From: a bacterium
GTDB taxonomy: Bacteria; Campylobacterota; Campylobacteria; Campylobacterales; Sulfurimonadaceae
Assembly (NCBI GenBank): GCA_018824795.1
Contig: JAHJFL010000050.1
Location: 1 to 5,604, forward strand
DNA: 5,604 nucleotides
Direction: 5' to 3'
Shown here piece by piece: positions 1-4,901 of the stretch. Position numbers and translations under genes: made by a program. The notes under the pieces are model-generated. The model saw only the letters and a program-made list of their open reading frames with translations, was not told where the DNA came from and did no database searches. Positions within the stretch are counted from its first letter, which is position 1, and each line of letters starts with the position of its first letter.

Positions 1-740
1 AAAAAGTAGTAAATCATAGCAACAATAGGCACTGTAAAACCAAACGCAACTGCGTTATGACCATACCACCATTGAACTAGTGCATCATTAGTACCTGCAT
101 ACATAGAAACTGAATGCATCCATGAACCACCAACTGCTGAACCATCCGGTGCAGTAGCTAACATAGTTGGAATTTCCATATTGTTAAATAGATAAAGCAT
201 AGCTATACCTAAGAAAGTAGCAATGTAATACCAAACAGAAATGTACAGTGATTTCTCACGGCGAATACCGATAAGACCAAAAAGACTGATACCAAAAAGT
301 ACCCAAACAACAACAATAGCAATATCTATTGGCCATTCGAATTCAGCATACTCTTTTGATGTAGTAATACCTAAAAATAGTGAAGCAACAACCGCTACAA
401 CACCAACTAAGTATAACCAGAAGTGTAATTTACCAATAAACATCAAAAAGCCTGATTCAGCCATTGACACCTTTAGTACACGTTGACCAACATAATACCA
501 AGTAGCAAAAATACCACTTAAAGTAAACCCGAAAATAACCGCATCAGTGTGCAGTGGACGAAGACGACTAAAGTTAGTATATTCAGCCAAACCACTTCCT
601 AAGATTGTATTAACCTCTGGAAATGCAAGTTGAAATGCTAAGATTACACCGATGAGCATACCAACAATTCCTAATAAAATTGTCGTAAGCATGAACATCT
701 TTGCAACCGTGTAGTCGTACTCTAATGGACGATTCTCCAT
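1..740 (-). CDS. ccoN: cbb3-type cytochrome c oxidase subunit I, N-terminal half (runs off left edge)
   Basis: This is the catalytic heme-copper subunit of the cbb3 terminal oxidase. It sits in the inner membrane and reduces O2 to water at high affinity while pumping protons. Translating the minus strand from the ATG at 740-738 gives 246 open codons with no stop; family members are about 480-490 residues, so roughly half is present. The start is fixed by a near-perfect Shine-Dalgarno at 747-755. Visible family signatures are LRPLHTDAVIFGF, with His64 as the expected low-spin heme b ligand; a KEYAEFEWPID segment at 129-139, typical of CcoN; and QWWYGHNAVAF at 223-233, with His228 as the expected CuB ligand. 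Hydrophobic helices lie at about 16-40, 66-87, 98-127, 138-160 and 166-185. The cross-linked tyrosine helix and the second half lie outside the window. ccoO, ccoQ and ccoP are expected downstream, to the left (inference from the usual ccoNOQP order). Confidence 0.97.
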   Translation of the reverse strand, partial: MENRPLEYDYTVAKMFMLTTILLGIVGMLIGVILAFQLAFPEVNTILGSGLAEYTNFSRLRPLHTDAVIFGFTLSGIFATWYYVGQRVLKVSMAESGFLMFIGKLHFWLYLVGVVAVVASLFLGITTSKEYAEFEWPIDIAIVVVWVLFGISLFGLIGIRREKSLYISVWYYIATFLGIAMLYLFNNMEIPTMLATAPDGSAVGGSWMHSVSMYAGTNDALVQWWYGHNAVAFGFTVPIVAMIYYF

Positions 741-746
741 ATATAG

Positions 747-755
747 CCTCCTTAA
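747..755 (-). promoter_or_regulatory. Shine-Dalgarno of ccoN
   Basis: The minus strand reads TTAAGGAGG six bases upstream of the ccoN ATG. This nearly complete anti-16S match fixes the start codon and is the strongest ribosome binding site in the window, as expected for an abundant respiratory subunit. Confidence 0.9.
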
Positions 756-905
756 AGATTCAAAGCAATTATATTTAATAAAGATTTACTTATTAAACTA
801 ATTAACGTCACATAATATCAATTGAAATGTTTAAATAATCTTAATTTTGAATTAATATTGAAGATTTATTAGCTTTTTGTTTACTTTTGGAATTTTATTT
901 TAATT

Positions 906-929
906 TAAGGTGAGAAAAATGTAAGGTGA
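906..929. repeat. 8-bp direct repeat TAAGGTGA, 16-bp period
   Basis: TAAGGTGA occurs at 906-913 and again at 922-929. The two copies are separated by 8 bases, so they start 16 bases apart. They lie between the carA terminator and the ccoN promoter candidates. Tandem short repeats of this kind can be response-regulator binding sites, but chance cannot be excluded in such AT-rich sequence. Confidence 0.4.
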
Positions 930-931
930 TG

Positions 932-962
932 TAAAAAGTAGTGTTTAATGCACTACTTTTTA
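932..962 (-). terminator. Rho-independent terminator of carA, overlapping the carA stop codon
   Basis: TAAAAAGTAGTG (932-943) and CACTACTTTTTA (951-962) form a perfect 12-bp inverted repeat around a 7-base loop. Read on the minus strand, the hairpin ends in a T-run, as in an intrinsic terminator; the A-run on the other arm makes it potentially bidirectional. The carA stop codon TAA (962-960) is the first three bases of the upstream arm, so the transcript has essentially no 3' untranslated spacer. It separates DUF507-carA from ccoN, arguing that ccoN has its own promoter. Confidence 0.85.
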
Positions 963-2093
963 GCGTTTGATGAGCGAAAGAAATTCATTAAAAATGTATC
1001 TGCTCTCTTTTGGTCCAGGGCTAGATTCCGGGTGATGCTGCACAGAAAAAATAGGTGCATTTTTGTATCTCAATCCCTCGATAGTATTGTCAAAAAGATT
1101 TACATGTGTTACATCCGCAATCTCAACAATATTTTCAGGAACATTATAATTATGATTTTGTGCGGTAATTTCCACTAAACCTGTTTTGAGATTTTTTACC
1201 GGATGATTTCCACCATGGTGACCAAATTTAAGTTTAAAAGTGTCATAACCATGAGAAATAGAAAGAAGTTGATGCCCCAAACATATTCCAAACATAGGAA
1301 TTTTTGCGGCAATTAACTTTTTAATTTGCTCCTGCTCTTTTTTAAGCACAAGTGGATCACCTGGGCCATTTGAAAGGAAAACGCCATCTATTTCTTTAGC
1401 GTTATATTTATTTATTAAATCATCTGCCAAAAAGCTGTTAGGCAATACTTCAACTGCAATATTCGCATGTACCAGTTCGTTTAATATATTTCTTTTTACA
1501 CCAAAGTCAATAACAGCAACTCTTGCTTCTGGTTTTGGCGCATCTTCATATTTAAACTCTCTATCCGCATAAGTACTGCTTGTGTGTAAATAAGACTCTT
1601 GTGTACTTACCTGTTCTATATAATTTACATCTTCAATTCTAGGTGAAGATTCTAAAATCTTTTTCAGCTCAGCTTTTTCACTGATTGTACTTGATGCTAC
1701 CATCATCATAGCACCTTCACTACGAATCATTTTTGTTAAAAATCTTGTATCAATATTACAAATACCCATAATATTATGTTTTTCTAGAAAGTCACTTAGT
1801 GAAGCTTCTGCTCTGAAGTTTGAGTATCTGCCTTGATATTTTCTAACAAGCATCCCTTTTGCATGAGCTTTTTTGCTTTCCATATCTTCGTCATTAACAC
1901 CGACATTCCCAATTTCCGGCATAGTGAAGGTTACAAATTGTCCAGCATATGAGGGATCAGACATTATCTCTTGATAACCGCTCATAGAAGTGTTAAAAAC
2001 TATCTCTCCAACACTTGTCCCTTCAGCACCGAAACTATTAGCTTCTAAATATGTTCCATTCTCAAGATATATCCAAGCTTTCTTCATTTGCAT
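960..2093 (-). CDS. carA: carbamoyl-phosphate synthase small (glutaminase) subunit
   Basis: CarA hydrolyses glutamine and channels ammonia to CarB, which makes carbamoyl phosphate for arginine and pyrimidine synthesis in the cytoplasm. The 377 residues match the usual full length. The N-terminal CarA-specific domain covers about 5-150, with the diagnostic GEIVFNTSMSGYQEIMSDPSY at 29-49. The class I glutamine amidotransferase domain covers about 190-377, with FLSNGPGDP at 239-247, nucleophile Cys271 in GICLGHQ, GHHGGNHPV at 291-299, and catalytic His354 and Glu356 in QHHPES. All active-site residues are present. The start overlaps the DUF507 stop (TAATG). A second ATG two codons later (2087-2085) has better spacing to GGAG, so the protein may begin MKKAWIYLENG; the difference is two residues. 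No pyrimidine or arginine attenuator is visible, and carB is not in the window. Confidence 0.98.
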   Translation of the reverse strand: MQMKKAWIYLENGTYLEANSFGAEGTSVGEIVFNTSMSGYQEIMSDPSYAGQFVTFTMPEIGNVGVNDEDMESKKAHAKGMLVRKYQGRYSNFRAEASLSDFLEKHNIMGICNIDTRFLTKMIRSEGAMMMVASSTISEKAELKKILESSPRIEDVNYIEQVSTQESYLHTSSTYADREFKYEDAPKPEARVAVIDFGVKRNILNELVHANIAVEVLPNSFLADDLINKYNAKEIDGVFLSNGPGDPLVLKKEQEQIKKLIAAKIPMFGICLGHQLLSISHGYDTFKLKFGHHGGNHPVKNLKTGLVEITAQNHNYNVPENIVEIADVTHVNLFDNTIEGLRYKNAPIFSVQHHPESSPGPKESRYIFNEFLSLIKR

Positions 2094-2644
2094 TACTCCA
2101 TACCCCTTTTCATAAGTTCTTCTCTATATAATTTTTCATGTAAAATATCAAATTCATCTGTTCCGGGAATGTATCTTTTTTTGTAAGATCTTATTTTGTC
2201 CATTACTGCATCTTCTACTTCAGAAGCCTCAGCAATAAATGATGTTATTGAATTATAGATGATGTTTTTAATTCTGTTTTCAGTTACTTCAAAATGAATC
2301 AAATCTTCTTCGTAAAGTTCATCAAGAATTTTATGAGAAAGATCAGAATATCTTTCTTCATAATTTAAAATTATGCCGTACTCTGGAGCTAATTTTTTCT
2401 TTATCATATAAAATAGTTGTCTCTCATCAGCGAGCATAAATTCTATCTCTTCTTCATTAGCTTCACAAATTTCTCTTGCTTTTTCTTCTAAAGCTTCTTC
2501 TCTTTTTACATTGGTTGTTAATATCTTTTGAGCTTCTTGAGATACAGGCTCAAGTCCTTTTGTCATCTTCGCAACACCGCTCTTGTTTAAATCGATCGCT
2601 ATTCTGCTAGATATATGAGGAATTGTTTTTAATGATATTTTCAT
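2093..2644 (-). CDS. DUF507 family protein, first gene of the carA transcription unit
   Basis: This 183-residue cytoplasmic, charged, mostly helical protein belongs to DUF507, a family of unknown function found in Campylobacterota and Aquificae among others. Recognised features are the N-terminal segment around ISSRIAIDLNKSG and MTKGLEPVSQEA (about 11-38), a Glu/Lys-rich helical middle, and a C-terminal half with ILDELYEEDLIHFE (about 106-119) and a basic stretch RSYKKRYIPGTDEFD (about 152-166). There are no membrane segments and no signal. The stop codon shares its last base with the carA ATG, so the two proteins should be made in a fixed ratio. DUF507 next to carA, with the ccoNOQP locus close by, is an arrangement I recall from Campylobacter-type genomes, so the synteny is probably old. 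Only AGG, 8 nt upstream, serves as ribosome binding site. The function is unknown; the coupling suggests, but does not show, a link to carbamoyl phosphate synthesis. Confidence 0.93.
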   Translation of the reverse strand: MKISLKTIPHISSRIAIDLNKSGVAKMTKGLEPVSQEAQKILTTNVKREEALEEKAREICEANEEEIEFMLADERQLFYMIKKKLAPEYGIILNYEERYSDLSHKILDELYEEDLIHFEVTENRIKNIIYNSITSFIAEASEVEDAVMDKIRSYKKRYIPGTDEFDILHEKLYREELMKRGME

Positions 2645-2703
2645 TATATGAGCCTAGTTGTTAAATTGTTGCGAGATTTTACACTACATAAGGTAAAAGT
2701 TTG

Positions 2704-2709
2704 ATTATA
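2704..2709 (-). promoter_or_regulatory. Candidate -10 of the DUF507-carA operon
   Basis: The minus strand reads TATAAT here, about 60 bases upstream of the DUF507 start, predicting a leader of roughly 50 nt. There is no clear -35, but A/T-rich runs lie upstream (for example the T-run at 2741-2747 on the plus strand), as in epsilonproteobacterial sigma-70 promoters. A weaker alternative, TAAAAT, lies closer to the gene. Confidence 0.45.
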
Positions 2710-2792
2710 TACTTAAATTTGGCATAGATAAAAGATATTGTTTTTTTCAATACTCATTTATGATTTATTATTCATAATGTGATAAGAAAAAA

Positions 2793-2830
2793 TTTTGATA
2801 CCTTTTGATATAATTACAAAATATTATAAT
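2793..2830 (+). promoter_or_regulatory. Promoter candidates of the lipoprotein gene
   Basis: A TG-extended -10, TGATATAAT, occupies 2806-2814. A second TATAAT lies 16 bases downstream at 2825-2830; both are followed by TA or AA, giving the repeated TATAATTA. No good -35 is spaced correctly for either. The octamer TTTTGATA is repeated at 2793-2800 and 2803-2810, exactly one helical turn apart, with the second copy overlapping the extended -10. The leader would be about 40-55 nt. Confidence 0.5.
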
Positions 2831-2838
2831 TAATGAGT

Positions 2839-2866
2839 TTGTAGCTAGGTATTCTACATACTACAA
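2839..2866 (+). promoter_or_regulatory. Leader inverted repeat with two alternative pairings next to the ribosome binding site
   Basis: TTGTAG (2839-2844) can pair with CTACAA (2861-2866), whose last bases overlap the AAGGGGG ribosome binding site. The same arm can also pair with an upstream CTACA (2854-2858). The two pairings are mutually exclusive. The stems are short (5-6 bp), so this may be chance. Confidence 0.25.
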
Positions 2867-2871
2867 GGGGG
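2865..2871 (+). promoter_or_regulatory. Shine-Dalgarno of the repeat lipoprotein gene
   Basis: AAGGGGG lies five bases upstream of the ATG at 2877. It is the element that fixes the start, and it puts the twin-arginine motif and lipobox at the expected distance from the N-terminus. Confidence 0.8.
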
Positions 2872-2876
2872 CTTTT

Positions 2877-4901
2877 ATGGAAAGAAGAAGATTTTTACGC
2901 TGCAGCATGGCGGCTGCTATAACATTGCCAGGTATCGCGTCACTCTCAGGATGTGGAGGCGGTGGTGGTGGTTCAAGTACATCTTCAAGTTCTTTAAGCA
3001 CTACAGATCAACAAGTTGTTAGTATTTCCAATGCACAAGCTTTAAATGATTCGGTACATAATGAAATCAGTTCCACTTCTACTGAACTTTTAGTTGGTAC
3101 GTCTGCGTCTGCTGCTCCATCATTGACTGGGTTAATACGCTCTTCTTCAATGGCACCTAGTTTTACATCAGGAGTTTTTAGTGCTTTTACAGGGGGAAAT
3201 CTTGCTATTTCTAACGCAACTTTTACTAAAGAAAACGCAGCTGATTCTTATTTTGAATTTTCCTCCTGGGAAGATAAGCTTGCAAATTATAATCTGGCTT
3301 ATTCACAGGCAACTGCTCAGATTACGAAACTAAAAGCGAGTTTGAGACTCTATGGATACAAACAGTCAACTGCAACGCAAGTTGCTGTAAAGCAAAGTGG
3401 AGCACTTGTTGCACCGGCTAAAAGCTCAGCTTCAGATGCTCTATTAGCAACATTTAACAAAGCAATCACAGATTTTAAAAATGCTGATTTTGGAGCTGTC
3501 GCACTCGATGGTTTGTCTCTTGCAATTAATGCTGTTCTTGTTCTCCTAGAAGCGCTTAAAGGTACTACAAGCGGCTATTATTATGCTACTCTAGCGTTTA
3601 ATGCTATTGAGGACATCCTAAAATGGATTCAGGTAAAAAGCTTAAGCAACATTAGTTTTTCAACAGATACGAGTATTATTCTCAGCATTTCTAAAATGGC
3701 AATTGCGGCGATTAGTGTTCTTGGCATTGTCGGACTTGAAAACCTTAAAGCACCAGTAAATACTGCATCTGCTCCTTCTAGAGCATCAGCTTTAACAGCA
3801 GATGAGCAAGCAGAACTCACTGCATTTTTAGAAGGTACTAAACTTCAAAGTCAACTCATTTTAACGCTTACATCTTTTGTTGATAGTGTCATGCAAAATA
3901 TAGTTGGTTCAACCCAAACTCGTGCTGATGAATTGGCAAATACCGTAGACAACACAGATGGTACATATACACTCACAGCTGATGATGAAGCACTGGTCAC
4001 TTCTCTTCAACAACAAGCTCTAGTACTTGCAGCTCTTGGGCTTGTTATGAAAGTCTTAGTTGATTTTTACAATGCTGGACTAGGTTCAACAACTGATGAA
4101 ACGCAGCTTGATGGTGATGCACAAACTTACTCTGCACTGTTTGGAAACCCGATTAGCGCTTTTGACACAATTTTTTCAGGTTTTACATCAAGTAATTTCA
4201 CAACACTGTTTTCTGACAATACAATTATTAGCCAACTACTCGCAGACTGGCAAACTCTCAATCCAAATATCGAACTCACATCTACAGCAGATGCACTTGA
4301 AGCAACAGCAAATGCAGAAGAGAACGCAGTTGGCTTCGCATCACTCATGGCGCAGCTGTCGTATCAATTTAGCTCAGATACTGCGACTCAAGCCTATACT
4401 TTTGCAACAAATATGTCTGAATTAGCATATCAATTTACAATGAAAATTGAAAATGATGCTTATACTTTTGCTATGCAAGGTATGGAGTACGGCTACTTAT
4501 TTGCTTCACGAGGGGAAGAAGTTGGTTTAATGGCCGATCGTATTTTATGGATGGCAGTGCAAATTGGACAGATGGCAGACAGAATCGGTGAGATGGCAGA
4601 TAGAATTGTTTATACAGAACAGCTAATTGTTTATACAGAAATGCTTATCTTAGATTTTGGACTGCTCATTTACGGTGGTATGAAACAGATTACAAATCTT
4701 ATGCTTATGGGAATGGCTATTGTATTTGACAGAGAATGGTACACTCCATCTGAAAGCGATCCAATATTAACGGTCATCTCAAGTATGACTACTCAGATGC
4801 TTTCAGACATGCAAGTGTATCAACTTGCAGTTCTTGAAAATCAAAACATACTTCGACAAACAACGCTTGGAGCCTTAGATTGGATACAAGGCGAGTATTA
4901 A
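2877..4901 (+). CDS. Tat-type lipoprotein with C-terminal 11-mer and 7-mer repeat helix, function unknown
   Basis: I do not recognise a characterised family. The 674-residue product begins with RRRFLR (3-8), a twin-arginine motif. A modest hydrophobic stretch and a canonical lipobox LSGC follow, so Cys26 should be the lipidated mature N-terminus; then come six glycines and a Ser/Thr-rich linker to about 45. Cys26 is the only cysteine of the mature protein. The body is Ala/Ser/Thr-rich with hydrophobic helices at about 209-229, 267-287 and 379-403, perhaps buried rather than membrane-spanning. Residues 484-549 are six exact 11-residue repeats with Phe at position 4 in all six and Tyr at position 2 in five. 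Residues 550-605 are eight 7-residue repeats, each ending in Ile, including MADRI three times. A 69-residue tail follows. Expected location is the periplasmic face of the inner membrane, or the outer membrane. It heads a coupled pair with the LolA-like gene. Confidence 0.92.
   Translation: MERRRFLRCSMAAAITLPGIASLSGCGGGGGGSSTSSSSLSTTDQQVVSISNAQALNDSVHNEISSTSTELLVGTSASAAPSLTGLIRSSSMAPSFTSGVFSAFTGGNLAISNATFTKENAADSYFEFSSWEDKLANYNLAYSQATAQITKLKASLRLYGYKQSTATQVAVKQSGALVAPAKSSASDALLATFNKAITDFKNADFGAVALDGLSLAINAVLVLLEALKGTTSGYYYATLAFNAIEDILKWIQVKSLSNISFSTDTSIILSISKMAIAAISVLGIVGLENLKAPVNTASAPSRASALTADEQAELTAFLEGTKLQSQLILTLTSFVDSVMQNIVGSTQTRADELANTVDNTDGTYTLTADDEALVTSLQQQALVLAALGLVMKVLVDFYNAGLGSTTDETQLDGDAQTYSALFGNPISAFDTIFSGFTSSNFTTLFSDNTIISQLLADWQTLNPNIELTSTADALEATANAEENAVGFASLMAQLSYQFSSDTATQAYTFATNMSELAYQFTMKIENDAYTFAMQGMEYGYLFASRGEEVGLMADRILWMAVQIGQMADRIGEMADRIVYTEQLIVYTEMLILDFGLLIYGGMKQITNLMLMGMAIVFDREWYTPSESDPILTVISSMTTQMLSDMQVYQLAVLENQNILRQTTLGALDWIQGEY
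4326..4523 (+). repeat. Six tandem 33-bp units encoding 11-residue (hendecad) repeats
   Basis: The units start at residues 484, 495, 506, 517, 528 and 539, with no insertions. Position 1 is Ala, Ser or Gly; position 2 is Val then Tyr five times; position 4 is always Phe; position 5 is Ala, Ser or Thr. Position 8 is often Met or Ile. Positions 1, 4, 5 and 8 form the stripe expected of a hendecad helix. The DNA copies have diverged, so the period is kept at protein level by selection. Confidence 0.85.
4524..4691 (+). repeat. Eight tandem 21-bp units encoding 7-residue (heptad) repeats
   Basis: These continue in frame directly from the 11-mer array. The units are GLMADRI, LWMAVQI, GQMADRI, GEMADRI, VYTEQLI, VYTEMLI, LDFGLLI and YGGMKQI, each with Ile at position 7 and mostly Met, Thr or Phe at position 3. 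Adjacent DNA copies are still similar: AATTGTTTATACAGAA is repeated exactly at 4604-4619 and 4625-4640, 21 bases apart. GATGGCAGA is likewise repeated at 4571 and 4592. This suggests some units arose by recent tandem duplication. Confidence 0.88.
4869..4872 (+). promoter_or_regulatory. Shine-Dalgarno deciding the TTG start of the LolA-like gene
   Basis: GGAG lies inside the end of the upstream gene, 7 bases before the TTG at 4880. No ATG or GTG exists in this frame between the preceding in-frame stop (4835-4837) and the mature protein. This site and the signal-peptide-like translation after it are what support the TTG start. Confidence 0.65.

Larger units (their letters stand above)
741..931 (-). 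promoter_or_regulatory. AT-rich ccoN upstream region with candidate -10 elements
   Basis: This gap between the carA terminator and ccoN holds no credible ORF. On the minus strand, TATAAT lies at 773-768, giving a short leader of about 20 nt. A TG-extended element, TGATATTAT, lies at 820-812. Neither has a convincing -35 hexamer, which is normal for Campylobacterota sigma-70 promoters. A TGTGA half-site lies just downstream of the extended -10, but no symmetric FNR or CRP palindrome is visible. The 8-bp direct repeat TAAGGTGA (906-913 and 922-929) lies at the far end. Which -10 is used cannot be decided from sequence alone. Confidence 0.45.
2645..2876. other. Divergent intergenic region between DUF507-carA and the lipoprotein gene
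   Basis: These 232 AT-rich bases contain no ORF worth calling. They carry promoter candidates for both directions, a 6-bp AT-rich inverted repeat (TTATGA 2758-2763, TCATAA 2772-2777) midway between them, and a leader hairpin in front of the plus-strand gene. I see no RNA gene and no mobile element remnant. Confidence 0.6.

Noticed and set aside
241..486. Plus-strand ORF of 81 codons
   Set aside because: It lies entirely antisense to ccoN, whose minus-strand translation is unambiguous; its Thr/Ile/Lys-rich product resembles no protein and there is no convincing ribosome binding site.
811..840. FNR- or CRP-like operator upstream of ccoN
   Set aside because: Only a single TGTGA half-site and an isolated TTGAT are visible; no symmetric partner is correctly spaced.
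948..1178. Plus-strand ORF of 76 codons
   Set aside because: It is antisense to the carA C-terminal region and begins inside the terminator stem; it is a shadow of a strongly conserved gene.
2758..2777. AT-rich inverted repeat TTATGA/TCATAA as a possible Fur-type operator
   Set aside because: The match to a Fur consensus is poor, and six-base AT palindromes are expected by chance in this composition.
3629..3820. Minus-strand ORF of 63 codons inside the lipoprotein gene
   Set aside because: It is a shadow frame of Ala/Ser-rich coding sequence with no start signals or recognisable features.
4096..4425. Overlapping plus-strand ORF of 109 codons, and a minus-strand ORF at 4127-4348
   Set aside because: Both are alternate frames of the repeat lipoprotein. 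The plus-strand product is a His/Gln/Leu-rich sequence with no ribosome binding site.
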